Assembly (NCBI RefSeq): GCF_015207005.2
Contig: NZ_JADEXS020000001.1
Coordinates: 8,799,344-8,863,343, forward strand
DNA: 64,000 bases
Origin: Desmonostoc muscorum LEGE 12446
Lineage (GTDB): Bacteria > Cyanobacteriota > Cyanobacteriia > Cyanobacteriales > Nostocaceae
Reading direction: 5' to 3'
In this document: piece by piece, positions 50,475 through 60,170 of the stretch
Layout of the letters: every line of letters begins with the position of its first letter
How positions within the stretch are numbered: position 1 is the first letter of the stretch
Program-made: the position numbers and the translations under genes
Notes under the pieces: model-generated
What the model was told of the DNA's origin: nothing
The model's input: the letters and a program-made list of their open reading frames with translations, nothing else
Database searches by the model: none

Positions 50475-51032
50475 CGTTAATTAAATCCGAATATTAAACT
50501 CACACCTTTAGACATATTATAATAACCTTATTTTAAGCTTTGTTAAATTATTGTGTATTTTAAATCATTTAGTTTAATAGGTTTGAGGTTGTCTCATAAG
50601 AGACGGCGATCGTAATGGCTCTGTTCCAGCACGGGGGGCGGAGGGGCAAAGGAGCGGAGGGGAATAAATAACCTATGCCTATAGCGGTTCTCGTTTACGT
50701 GAGGTACATCGTTAAGGGCACGGCAGTGCCGTGCCCCTACACCTTGCGATATAGTGTTGTACCGCATGTGAATGGGAACCGCTATATTGACCAGTGACTA
50801 ATGGCTAATGACGAACTCCACACCCGTTATGATAGACTGACGTTCTTAAGAAAATAAAAATCGCAAGTAAGACGCCTTGCAGCCCAAAAAATAATATTCT
50901 GAATAATATTCTCTTGGAATTCAGGGACTGGGTACTGGCAATTGGAGACTGACAAAATAACCAATTCCTAGTCCCCAATCCCCAGTACCCAGTCCCCAGT
51001 CCCTACTCCCTAATTAAGAAACTTTAAATCCT
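50475..51032. other. intergenic region with MITE and simple repeats
   Basis: Holds the MITE at 50680-50786, GGGGCGGAGGGGCAAAGGAG near 50635 and CCCCAATCCCCAGTACCCAG near 50975. The thrC promoter should lie in the last 150 bases but is overlaid with repeats. No gene is seen. Confidence 0.55.
50680..50786. repeat. MITE-like element with TATAGCGGTTC ends
   Basis: 107 bp with inverted ends TATAGCGGTTCTC and (G)GGAACCGCTATA. The inner arms contain GAGGTACA and TGTACCGC, and the core is a palindrome around GGCACGGCAGTGCCGTGCC. No ORF. Confidence 0.7.
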
Positions 51033-52124
51033 GTGACTTTGAGCCTGTCTGTTGCTAAATCTCATCGCCAACCTTGGCCCGGACTGATAGAAGCCTATCG
51101 TGAATACTTGCCTGTGAGCGAAACAACACCGGTTGTCACTCTGTTGGAGGGTAATACACCTCTAATACCAGTGCCAGCGATCGCAGAACGCATTGGCAGA
51201 CAAGTACGTGTATTTGTCAAATACGACGGTCTCAATCCCACCGGCAGCTTCAAAGACCGAGGGATGACTATGGCAATTTCTAAGGCCAAGGAAGCAGGAG
51301 CAAAAGCGGTAATTTGTGCCAGCACCGGTAATACTTCAGCCGCCGCTGCCGCTTATGCTAGGCGTGGCGGGATGAGTGCTTTTGTGCTAATTCCCGACGG
51401 CTATGTGGCATTAGGTAAGTTAGCCCAAGCTTTAGTTTACGGGGCAGAAGTATTGGCAATTAAAGGTAATTTTGACCAAGCTTTAGAAATTGTCCGCGAG
51501 ATGGCCGAAAACTATCCCATCACTTTGGTGAATTCGGTCAATCCCTACCGCCTGGAAGGACAAAAAACAGCAGCCTTTGAAATTGTCGATGTCCTTGGTG
51601 ATGCCCCAGACTGGCTATGTATACCTGTGGGTAATGCGGGAAACATAACAGCATATTGGATGGGATTTTGTCAATATCATCAAGCCGGAAAGTGCGATCG
51701 CCTACCGAAGATGATGGGATTTCAAGCCGCAGGTGCAGCGCCTTTAGTACACGGTCAACCAGTGGCGAATCCCGAAACCATAGCCACAGCAATCCGCATT
51801 GGTAACCCTGCTAGTTGGGAATTGGCGATCGCCGCCCAATCTGCCAGTCAGGGAAGTTTCCGTGCAGTCACCGACGCGGAGATTTTGGACGCTTATCGAC
51901 TTTTGGCAGCATCAGAAGGCATCTTTTGCGAACCAGCTAGCGCCGCTTCTGTAGCCGGCTTGTTACAGGTAAAAGACCAAATTCCCACAGGGGCGACGGT
52001 GGTTTGTGTCCTCACAGGCAATGGTTTAAAAGACCCAGATACAGCCATTAAGCACAATCACAGTCAATTTAAACAAGGCATCCCTGCGGAACTGAAAGCA
52101 GTAGCCGAAGCAATGGGATTTTAG
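51033..52124 (+). CDS. thrC: threonine synthase
   Basis: 363 residues, PLP-dependent. [11 protein letters not shown] carries the Schiff-base Lys, [18 protein letters not shown] and [16 protein letters not shown] bind phosphate and substrate. It converts O-phosphohomoserine to threonine. The length matches the short form without the plant N-terminal domain. Start is a GTG at 51033; no better ATG is present. A hairpin lies 38 bases downstream. Confidence 0.93.
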   Translation: MTLSLSVAKSHRQPWPGLIEAYREYLPVSETTPVVTLLEGNTPLIPVPAIAERIGRQVRVFVKYDGLNPTGSFKDRGMTMAISKAKEAGAKAVICASTGNTSAAAAAYARRGGMSAFVLIPDGYVALGKLAQALVYGAEVLAIKGNFDQALEIVREMAENYPITLVNSVNPYRLEGQKTAAFEIVDVLGDAPDWLCIPVGNAGNITAYWMGFCQYHQAGKCDRLPKMMGFQAAGAAPLVHGQPVANPETIATAIRIGNPASWELAIAAQSASQGSFRAVTDAEILDAYRLLAASEGIFCEPASAASVAGLLQVKDQIPTGATVVCVLTGNGLKDPDTAIKHNHSQFKQGIPAELKAVAEAMGF

Positions 52125-52161
52125 GACTCACCAAACTTCTGATACCTCCGCTTAAATCGAA

Positions 52162-52189
52162 TGCGAGGTGCTATTTTAAGCACCTCGCA
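52162..52189. terminator. hairpin after thrC
   Basis: Stem TGCGAGGTGCT with inverse AGCACCTCGCA and a six-base loop. It lies 38 bases after thrC, between convergent genes. There is no T tract, so factor-independent termination is uncertain. Confidence 0.5.
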
Positions 52190-52228
52190 GTCCATACCTA
52201 GAGTCGTGTCTGAGCGCTAATCACGATT

Positions 52229-52300
52229 AGGGACTTCCAATAAAAAAACGCCCCACAAATGTCCAAATAATTTGGAACAATTTATTTTTTGGAAGTCCCT
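52229..52300. repeat. MITE-like element, AGGGACTTCC family, copy 3 (short)
   Basis: 72 bp bounded by AGGGACTTCC and GGAAGTCCCT, inner arms CAATAAAAAAACG and TTTATTTTTT. Its right edge overlaps the last base of the RTX gene's stop codon. Confidence 0.75.
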
Positions 52301-55300
52301 TAGACAACCACAAAGTTATTTTCGGTTAGTGACACCCCACCAGATAATTGTGCAAATTGTACTTGAGTAAACCCATCCGCACTACCATCTTGGTCAAAGT
52401 ACAGCGCACCTGTAGTGTTGTCATAGATAAATCGTTGAGCGATCGTCGTTGCAGATGTTCCGAGTGTAAACTGACTACCTAAAAGCGAATCTATTGATAA
52501 ACCGCCACCAAAACCAACAGCCGATACCTCAATAACTTCATTACTGGCGTTGAAGTCATAAATACTATCAACACCTTGATTGTAACTAGTGAAAACAAAG
52601 GTATCAGTACCATTATTTCCATAGAGGATATCATTACCGTTCCCGCCTGTGAGGATGTCATTACCATTGCCACCATCAAAGGTGTTACTCCCTAAGGCGT
52701 CTATGGCAGAAAGAGAATCATTGCCATCGCCCCCAGACAATAGGTTATCGCCCTGTGAATAGTTAATATTTAAGGTATCGTTACCAGTACCACCGTTGAG
52801 GGTGTTATTGCCAGACGTGCTATAGTAGCCTCCGTCGTAGTAGCCAGAGGCTAAGAGATAATCATTGCCATCGTCCCCAGACAGTAGGTTATCGCCCTCT
52901 GAATAGTCAATATTCAAGGTATCGTCACCGATACCACCGTTGAGGGTGTTATTGCCAGAGGCGCCATAACCTCTATAGTAAGAAATCAAGTCGCCGGAGG
53001 CACTCAGAGAATCATTGCCATCGCCCCCAGACAGTAAGTTATCGCCCTGTGAATAGTTAATATTCAAGGTATCGTTACCAGCACCACCGTTGAGGGTGTT
53101 ATTGCCAGACGTGCTATAGTAGGCTCCGTCGTAGAAGCCAGAGGCTAAGAGATAATCATTGCCATCGTCCCCAGACAGTAGGTTATCGCCCTCTGAAAAG
53201 TCAATATTCAAAGTATCGTCACCGATACCACCGTTGAGGGTGTTATAGCCAGAGGCGCCATAGCCTCCGCGGGAAGAATCAATCAAGTTGCCGGAGGCAC
53301 TCAGAGAATCATTGCCATCGCCCCCAGACAGTAAGTTATCGCCCTCTGAAAAGTCAACATCCAAGATATCGTTACCAGCACCACCGTCGAGGGTATTATT
53401 GCCAAAGGTGCGATAGGGAAGCGGGTATTCAAAGTCGTAAAAGCCAGAGGCAAAGAGATAATCATTACCATCGTCACCAGTTAGCAGGTTATCGTCTGTT
53501 GAAAAGGTAGCACTCAAGGTATCGTTACCAGCGCCACCATTGAGAGTGTTATTGCCAGACACATAGCCATAGAAGTAGTATCCTATGTCATAGGTGTAGT
53601 CTATTGAGCCAGAGGTGTAGAGACCATCATTGCCATCGCCCCCAGAAAGCAGATTATCGCCTGTTAAATCAGATCTATCCGATAGAATATCGTCACCAGC
53701 ACCACCAATGAGAGTATCATTCCCGGCATCACCGCGCAGCAAGTCGTTGCCACTCTTACCGTCGATGCGGTCATTACCCCCCTGACCATTAATTACATCA
53801 TCTGAGTCGTCAAAACCGTTGACATTGTTGTTTAGGTCATTAAGGAAAGTGACTGTGTTCTTGTTGAAGATGGTGCTTTGGGTGGAGTTGGCATTAAAGA
53901 CATCAAAGCTATCTGTGATGCTAGTTTGCCCATAAAACAGGATATTGCCAACCTGGGCTAAATTCTCTAGGTTTTCCAGGGCAAAGTTTTGCAGGACTAT
54001 TTTGGAACCAAATGCCTCTTCAAAAGTGATTTCTGAGTTGTTACCATTTTGAGTTAATCGTAGATTTCTGGCAGTGAATTCCTCCGTTTCTATAAATTGC
54101 AAGGTATCCAATTCCGCAATCCGTGCAGCTGATGGATTTGAGCCTTTACCGATGCCACCGAAATCGGTGATGGTAATGGTACTAATGCCGGGAACGAAAT
54201 CGTAAATAAATTGATCGTTGCCGCCGCCACCAGTCGTCAAAACGTCATTAAAATTACCCAAAGTGATGTATATGGTGTTATCCCCATTGCCACCGTTGAG
54301 GGTGTTATCACCGTAGGCATACTCGCCAGAGGCACTCAGAGTATCATTGCCATCGCCCCCTGATAGCAGGCTATTGCCTGTTGAATTGTCAGCAATTAAG
54401 ATATCGTCGCCAGCACCACCGTTGAGGGTGTTATTGCCAAAGAATATACTGCTGTCGAAAATATAATCTTCGCCAGAGGCACTCAGAGTATCATTGCCAT
54501 CGCCGCCAGAGAGTAGTTTATCGCCTCTTGAATTGTCAGCAATTAAGATATCGTCACCGGCACCACCGTTGAGGGTGTTATTGCCTAAGGCGGCATTCTC
54601 GTACTCGCCAGAGGCACTCAGAGAATCATTGCCATCGCCCCCAGACAGTAGGTTATCGCCTGTTGAATAGTCAACATTCAAGGTATCGTTACCAGCACCA
54701 CCGTCGAGGGTATTATTGCTAGACGTCCTATTGAAGCCTTCGTAGTAGTAGCCAGAGGCACTCAGAGAATCATTGCCATCGTCCCCAGACAGTAGGTTAT
54801 CGCCCTCTGAATAGTCAATATTCAAGGTATCGTCACCGATACCACCGTTGAGGGTGTTATTGCCAGACACATAGCCATAGCCTCCGCGGAAATCAATAGA
54901 GGTGCCGGAGGCACTCAGAGAATCATTGCCATCGCCCCCAGACAGTAGGTTATCGCCCCCAGAAAGCAGATTATTGCCTGTTAAATCAGAATTATCCGAT
55001 AGAATATCGTCACCAGCACCACCAATGAGAGTATCATTCCCGGCATCACCGCGCAGCAAGTCGTTGCCACTCTTACCGTCGATGCGGTCATTACCCCCCT
55101 GACCATTAATTACATCATCTGAGTTGTCAAAGCCGTTGACATTGTTGTTCAGGTCATTAAGGAAAGTGACTGTGTTCTTGTTGAAGATGGTGCTTTGGGT
55201 GGAGTTGGCATTGAAGACATCAAAGCTATCTGTGATGCTAGTTTGCCCATAAAACAGGATATTGCCAACCTGGGCTAAATTGTCTAGGTTTTCCAGGGCA

Positions 55301-55953
55301 AAGTTTTGCAGGACTATTTTGGAACCAAATGCCCGTTCAAAGGTGATTTCTGAGTTGTTACCATTTTGAGTTAATCGTAGATTTCTGGCAGTGAAATCCT
55401 CATTTTCTATAAATTGCAAGGTATCCAATTCCGCAATCTGTGCAGCTGATGGATTTGAGCCTTTACCGATGCCACCGAAATCGGTGATGGTAATGGTACT
55501 AGTGCCGGCAATGAAATCGGAATCGTAAATAAATTGATCGTTGCCGCCGCCACCAGTCGTCAAAACATCATTAAAATTACCCAAAGCGATGTATATGGTG
55601 TTATCCCCATTGCCACCGTTGAGGGTGTTATCACCGTAGGCAAACTCGCCAGAGGCACTCAGAGTATCATTGCCATCGCCCCCTGATAGCAGGTTATTGC
55701 CTGTTGAATTGTCAGCATTTAAGATATCATTGCCATCGCCCCCTAATAGCAGGTTATCGCCTGTTGAATTGTCAGCATTTAAGATATCGTCGCCAGCGCC
55801 ACCTTTGAGGGTGTCATTCCCAATACCATCGACGAGAGTATCATCACCTAAATTACCAAACAGCAAGTCGTTGCCTTGATTACCTATAATTATGTCCGCA
55901 AAGTCTGTGCCTAGTAAGGTATCATTTCCATCAGTGCCGATGATATTTGCCAT
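52300..55953 (-). CDS. RTX-type calcium-binding repeat protein
   Basis: 1217 residues with dozens of GGxGxDxLx nonapeptide-like units (LLSGGDGNDSLSASG, NNTLNGGAGNDTLNIDYSQG). These bind calcium and fold outside the cell. There is no N-terminal signal peptide, as expected for type I secretion; the C-terminal region (TLGTSATTIAQRFIYDNTTG, YFDQDGSADGFTQVQFAQLS) is a secretion-type end. A 1317-bp (439-residue) segment occurs twice almost identically: a non-RTX module (TDSFDVFNANSTQSTIFNKN) plus flanking repeats. No type I transporter genes are adjacent. Confidence 0.9.
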   Translation of the reverse strand: MANIIGTDGNDTLLGTDFADIIIGNQGNDLLFGNLGDDTLVDGIGNDTLKGGAGDDILNADNSTGDNLLLGGDGNDILNADNSTGNNLLSGGDGNDTLSASGEFAYGDNTLNGGNGDNTIYIALGNFNDVLTTGGGGNDQFIYDSDFIAGTSTITITDFGGIGKGSNPSAAQIAELDTLQFIENEDFTARNLRLTQNGNNSEITFERAFGSKIVLQNFALENLDNLAQVGNILFYGQTSITDSFDVFNANSTQSTIFNKNTVTFLNDLNNNVNGFDNSDDVINGQGGNDRIDGKSGNDLLRGDAGNDTLIGGAGDDILSDNSDLTGNNLLSGGDNLLSGGDGNDSLSASGTSIDFRGGYGYVSGNNTLNGGIGDDTLNIDYSEGDNLLSGDDGNDSLSASGYYYEGFNRTSSNNTLDGGAGNDTLNVDYSTGDNLLSGGDGNDSLSASGEYENAALGNNTLNGGAGDDILIADNSRGDKLLSGGDGNDTLSASGEDYIFDSSIFFGNNTLNGGAGDDILIADNSTGNSLLSGGDGNDTLSASGEYAYGDNTLNGGNGDNTIYITLGNFNDVLTTGGGGNDQFIYDFVPGISTITITDFGGIGKGSNPSAARIAELDTLQFIETEEFTARNLRLTQNGNNSEITFEEAFGSKIVLQNFALENLENLAQVGNILFYGQTSITDSFDVFNANSTQSTIFNKNTVTFLNDLNNNVNGFDDSDDVINGQGGNDRIDGKSGNDLLRGDAGNDTLIGGAGDDILSDRSDLTGDNLLSGGDGNDGLYTSGSIDYTYDIGYYFYGYVSGNNTLNGGAGNDTLSATFSTDDNLLTGDDGNDYLFASGFYDFEYPLPYRTFGNNTLDGGAGNDILDVDFSEGDNLLSGGDGNDSLSASGNLIDSSRGGYGASGYNTLNGGIGDDTLNIDFSEGDNLLSGDDGNDYLLASGFYDGAYYSTSGNNTLNGGAGNDTLNINYSQGDNLLSGGDGNDSLSASGDLISYYRGYGASGNNTLNGGIGDDTLNIDYSEGDNLLSGDDGNDYLLASGYYDGGYYSTSGNNTLNGGTGNDTLNINYSQGDNLLSGGDGNDSLSAIDALGSNTFDGGNGNDILTGGNGNDILYGNNGTDTFVFTSYNQGVDSIYDFNASNEVIEVSAVGFGGGLSIDSLLGSQFTLGTSATTIAQRFIYDNTTGALYFDQDGSADGFTQVQFAQLSGGVSLTENNFVVV

Positions 55954-57131
55954 AACTTTTACTTACCTAAATTGGTTTTTGGAGTAACTTTCAGTTCTCA
56001 ACTTCTAGTTCGTGCTGTTTGAAGGCACAAAGAATTCTCTACAAGTTGACGCTTTTTTTATACTTGAATCTCACCCTTGAGGGTTAAGAATTTTTCTTTG
56101 AAGATTCACCCTTTGATTGGCTTGTAAATAGCACTTATGCAATTGTTTCGGACATCTAAGTCTTAGATGTTGTTTAAAACGCATTAACAAAAGTAATCTC
56201 AATATCATTAAATATACTTAGGAATCCTTAGTCTAGTTCCCCGTGCGAAACTAAATTTTCAAAAAATGAGGAGATGGATTTAAGCTATTTCCAGCAACTT
56301 CAGCCAAGGTTTTTAGGCTTTATAGAATAAGCTTTCTGAGTTTTGCACAGGGAACTAGTCTACTTCAGTGGACTTTAGCTATTAGCCTTGAACTTAGGTT
56401 CAGGCCGGGTGACGAACCCAACAGTTAAGCTATCGCAGTCCTAAATCATTTGTGAGAATTTTAAATTGTTGCTACCCCCCTGTAGTCTCCCCTTGGCATC
56501 GGGGGGACGGCGTTAGCTGGGGGGTGAATTTTCTTACAAATCATTTAGGACTGCTATAGTTGTATCTGAAGTTGACACCAATGATCGTTGCTAAAGCCCT
56601 ACAGTATGTAGGTATAGAAAGATTTTCATGCCGTCGTTGTCTGATTGTTCCCATGACGCTTCAAGCTGAAAATAAAGAACAGTTGACTTTTGATAGGAAA
56701 AGAAATTCTCATAACCTCATTGTGCAATATTATCTATGAGTCTCTGTCTTAAAAAGACAGAACATTTAAATAACTTGATATTAATTGTATACACAATTTT
56801 TACTTATAATGTCTAGGTCGAAAGAAGCATCTTTGCATATTATTTATATTATTGACCAAAAAACCAACAAATCTATATATTTAAGTGCTCAATTTTATGT
56901 GCTCTTGAGATTGTAATCGTTCACACTCCCCTCGCCCTTCTACAACAAATCAAAGGTTTCAACAATTTGGACTGGAGAGTGGCGTTGTTGCACGAATAGG
57001 AAGAAATGGTAATGGAACAATGGCGCAACTAACAAAAAACTAGACGAAACGAAGCTTCCAATCATTACAACAACTTGGCAATTGCAACGATGGGCACGGT
57101 TAAATTAGTATTTGAGTTAAGAGTTCTCCCC
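55954..57131. other. 1.2-kb intergenic region, repeats only
   Basis: No gene seen. It contains the MITE at 56435-56554, a GTTGACACCAATGATCGTTG fragment at about 56573, and low-complexity AT-rich sequence. The promoter of the RTX gene should lie just right of 55953. Two spans starting TAGTTCCC (about 56234 and 56353) are related short repeats (GTCTAGTTCCCCGTG and its inverse-like CAGGGAACTAGTC). Confidence 0.55.
56435..56554. repeat. MITE-like element with GCAGTCCTAAATCATTTG ends
   Basis: 120 bp. Left end GCAGTCCTAAATCATTTGTG; right end is the inverse, CAAATCATTTAGGACTGC, with one mismatch further in. The core is rich in CCCCCC/GGGGGG. No ORF. Confidence 0.75.
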
Positions 57132-57602
57132 CTATGCTACTGTCCCCTTTTGCCCTTGTTTTAATGCTCGCTCCCGTGTCAAGCTATCAATAGCATCACC
57201 CAAGGCGGTAGTCAGGCTTTGGCGAGTTTGGGCGTGGCTGTCTTGCTCAGTTTTCAAAGCTTGTAAGAGGCGATCGCGTTCTTTGATGGCAGCGATCAGT
57301 TTAGCTTGCAATTCCTCCACAGATTGTAACTGTTCTATTTCTTGTTGGATAGCTGGGACTGGTGTAGCAGGTAGTGTCCCTGTTTCAATACCTTGGAGTT
57401 TATGCAAAGAAGCCTTGAGAGATGCGATCGCTTGTTGGGACAATTGAGCATCTGTGCGTCGTTGTTCTGCTTCTGTGTTATAAAGCTGACGCCATTTTTG
57501 GGCACTTTCCCAAGCAGCATCGCGATCGTGTTGCAGTTCCACCATCTGCTGTTTGAGTGTCTGAATTTCCGTCAGCCACTGCTGTGTTAAATCTTGATTC
57601 AT
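57132..57602 (-). CDS. coiled-coil protein, unknown function
   Basis: 156 residues from the ATG at 57602; a start seven codons upstream is possible. Almost the whole protein is heptad-patterned helix (LTEIQTLKQQMVELQHDRDA, QWRQLYN-type, EELQAKLIAAIKERDRLLQA), broken by a Pro-rich linker (GTLPATPVPAI). Such proteins are common next to murF in cyanobacteria by my recollection, but no role is known. It is divergent from murF, 117 bp apart. Confidence 0.7.
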   Translation of the reverse strand: MNQDLTQQWLTEIQTLKQQMVELQHDRDAAWESAQKWRQLYNTEAEQRRTDAQLSQQAIASLKASLHKLQGIETGTLPATPVPAIQQEIEQLQSVEELQAKLIAAIKERDRLLQALKTEQDSHAQTRQSLTTALGDAIDSLTRERALKQGQKGTVA

Positions 57603-57719
57603 AAGTAAATACCCATTAGCCAATAGTTATTATTTTGCTGTCTTAAATTGCTGTAAACCAGAAGCGCTATCAACCGCATTGTGTCATAATTCGATTTTAT
57701 AATTTTGAACTCTGTATTT

Positions 57720-59075
57720 ATGCCCTGCTCTGCCACCCTCGCTCAACTGGTCGAAGTTCTTTTGGCTCGTCCTGTAAACTTATACGAAACTGGTTTAACA
57801 CAAGTAAGTCGCGGTATACAAACAGATACTCGTATTCTCAAGCCAGGTGAAGTATTTTTGGCTTTGCGAGGTGATAAATTTGATGGACATCAATTTGTAG
57901 CAACAGCGATCGCTAAGGGTGCGATCGCTGCAATTGTAGATTTAGCATATGAAAATCCCGGATTTCCTGTATTGCAGGTAAAAGATACCCTCAAGGCATA
58001 TCAGAAAATTGCCAGATGGTGGCGCGATCGCTTTGATATTCCGGTAATTGGTGTCACTGGTTCTGTAGGTAAAACTACTACTAAAGAATTAATTGCCGCA
58101 GTTTTAGGCACAAAAGGAGCACTTCACAAAACTTATGGCAATTACAATAACGAAATTGGTGTCCCGAAAACTCTCCTAGAACTGGATACAGAACATAACT
58201 ACGCCGTGGTTGAAATGGCGATGCGGGGTAGGGGACAAATAGCCGAACTGACACAAATAGCCCGTCCCACCATTGGAGTGATTACCAATGTAGGGACAGC
58301 ACATATTGAGTTACTGGGTTCCGAAGAAGCCATCGCCGAGGCCAAATGTGAGTTATTAGCCGAAATGCCTGCTGATAGCGTGGCAATTCTGAATTACGAC
58401 AATCCCCTATTAATGACCACGGCGGCAAAAGTTTGGACAGGAGAAGTCATAACTTACGGCTTTTCTGGCGGGGATATCCCAGGACTACTGATTGATAACG
58501 AAACCGTAGAAGTCGCAGGAATGCAACTGCCTTTACCGTTACCTGGTCGTCACAATGCGACTAATTTTTTAGCGGCTTTAGCCGTGGCGAAAGTCTTGGG
58601 AATAGATTGGGCAAGTTTGCAAGCAGGTGTGGCGGTGGATATGCCCACAGGGCGATCGCAGCGGTTTAATTTGCCCAATGACGTGGTAATCTTGGATGAG
58701 ACGTATAATGCTGCACCAGAAGCGATGTTGGCAGCATTGCAATTATTGGCAGACACACCAGGAAAGCGGAAAATTGCGGTGTTGGGTGCAATGAAAGAAT
58801 TAGGAGAGCGATCGCAGCAGTTACACCAGCGAGTGGGAGAAACAGTGCGAAATTTGAATTTAGACGGCTTGTTGGTGTTGGTAGACGGAGAAGACGCCGA
58901 AGCGATCGCTAAAAGTGCCAAAGGTATCCCATCGGAGTGTTTTGCAACTCATGGGGAATTGGTGGCGAGATTAAAGACATTTGTGCAAGCAGGCGATCGT
59001 TTGCTGTTCAAAGCCGCCCATTCAGTGGGGTTAGATCGGGTAGTCAATCAGTTACGTGCAGAATATCCCAGATGA
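57720..59075 (+). CDS. murF: UDP-N-acetylmuramoyl-tripeptide--D-alanyl-D-alanine ligase
   Basis: 451 residues from the ATG at 57720; a TTG five codons earlier is less likely. Mur ligase motifs: ATP loop GVTGSVGKTTTKE, NYNNEIGVPKTLLEL, and the substrate-binding LDETYNAAPEAM. It adds D-Ala-D-Ala to the peptidoglycan stem peptide precursor in the cytoplasm. Its stop TGA overlaps the ATG of the following acetyltransferase gene. Confidence 0.93.
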   Translation: MPCSATLAQLVEVLLARPVNLYETGLTQVSRGIQTDTRILKPGEVFLALRGDKFDGHQFVATAIAKGAIAAIVDLAYENPGFPVLQVKDTLKAYQKIARWWRDRFDIPVIGVTGSVGKTTTKELIAAVLGTKGALHKTYGNYNNEIGVPKTLLELDTEHNYAVVEMAMRGRGQIAELTQIARPTIGVITNVGTAHIELLGSEEAIAEAKCELLAEMPADSVAILNYDNPLLMTTAAKVWTGEVITYGFSGGDIPGLLIDNETVEVAGMQLPLPLPGRHNATNFLAALAVAKVLGIDWASLQAGVAVDMPTGRSQRFNLPNDVVILDETYNAAPEAMLAALQLLADTPGKRKIAVLGAMKELGERSQQLHQRVGETVRNLNLDGLLVLVDGEDAEAIAKSAKGIPSECFATHGELVARLKTFVQAGDRLLFKAAHSVGLDRVVNQLRAEYPR

Positions 59076-59626
59076 ATTTACCGCTGCAAACCGAACGTTT
59101 GATATTGCGAGACTTTGTAGAATCAGATTGGCAAGCGGTTCATGAATACGCTGGCGATCGTGAAGTTGTACGTTATTTGACTTTTGGGCCTAATAACGAA
59201 GAAGATACCAAGAATTTTTTGCAAAGAGAAATTTCATTGCAAACACAAGAACCGCGTCAGCATTTTGCTTTGGCAGTAACTTTAAAAGGCCAACAGCAAT
59301 TAATTGGTATCTGTCGAATTTCTACTTTAGATACTGTTAACAAAACAGGCTCCATTGGATACAGTTTTACTAAGCAATTTTGGGGGCAAGGATATGCCAC
59401 TGAAGCCGTAAGAGCAATCATATCCTTAGGTTTTCAAGAATTAGGCTTACATCGCATCTTTGCAACTTGTCACCCAGCAAACATTGCCTCAGCACGAGTG
59501 ATGCAAAAAAACGGAATGCGACAGGAAGGATATTTGCGAGAACACCATTGGATTAAGGGAGAATGGAGAGACTCTTGCCTATATGCCATCCTTGAGCATG
59601 AATGGAGAGAAGCCAGCGGATTTTAG
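59072..59626 (+). CDS. GNAT acetyltransferase, RimJ/RimL type
   Basis: 184 residues from the ATG at 59072, which overlaps the murF stop (ATGA), so translation is probably coupled. LQTERLILRDFVESDWQAVH and SIGYSFTKQFWGQGYATEAV, then FATCHPANIASARVMQKNGM, are classic RimJ/RimL features. Members acetylate N-termini of ribosomal proteins or small molecules. The frame is open further upstream, but only inside murF. Confidence 0.85.
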   Translation: MNLPLQTERLILRDFVESDWQAVHEYAGDREVVRYLTFGPNNEEDTKNFLQREISLQTQEPRQHFALAVTLKGQQQLIGICRISTLDTVNKTGSIGYSFTKQFWGQGYATEAVRAIISLGFQELGLHRIFATCHPANIASARVMQKNGMRQEGYLREHHWIKGEWRDSCLYAILEHEWREASGF

Positions 59627-60170
59627 ATTTTAAATTAAAGCTGTATTTGAGAACACATCTGGATAATGAGGAGTAAAACCGTTTATGTACCAATACAGTT
59701 CAGTTAAGAATTTCTTTCTTATCTTTGCGTCTTACCCTTCGGGAAGCCACTTCTCTGCGAGACGCTCCGCGAACGTGTCTATGCGTCCTTGGCGGTTCGT
59801 TAAAAAAATTGAATTTGACAAACAGTGTTAGCCTTAACTGAACCGTATTGGTTTATATACTAACGAATTTCTCTGTTTTGCCTTCCTTGTAGCAGCTTCC
59901 GCCTTGGCTTTTGCAGCTTCTGCCTTCACGTTTCGGTGTTTCGCACAGTAGCAGCTTCTGTGTTGATGGCTGGAGGTATTTGTAAAAGCGATCGCAATCA
60001 AAAAATCAATCTCTCAAACTTTTATACAATTCAATTAATGATTGCAACACATCTTTGGGTGAAGTGAAGACGCGATGAATCGCGTCTCTACAAATGGTTT
60101 ATTTGTCGCATTCTTTTGTCAAATATCTCTGCGTGACATAAATTCATCCGCAGATTCAGCAACGCCGAAC
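59627..60170. other. intergenic region with dispersed repeats
   Basis: About 540 bases. TTCTCTGCGAGACGCTCCGC near 59752 is the same dispersed repeat as near 6860, and GAAGACGCGATGAATCGCGT near 60065 is another short palindromic repeat. No gene is seen. Confidence 0.55.

Noticed and set aside
54902..55879. Ser/Pro-rich plus-strand ORFs inside the RTX gene
   Set aside because: They mirror the regular RTX repeat on the other strand.
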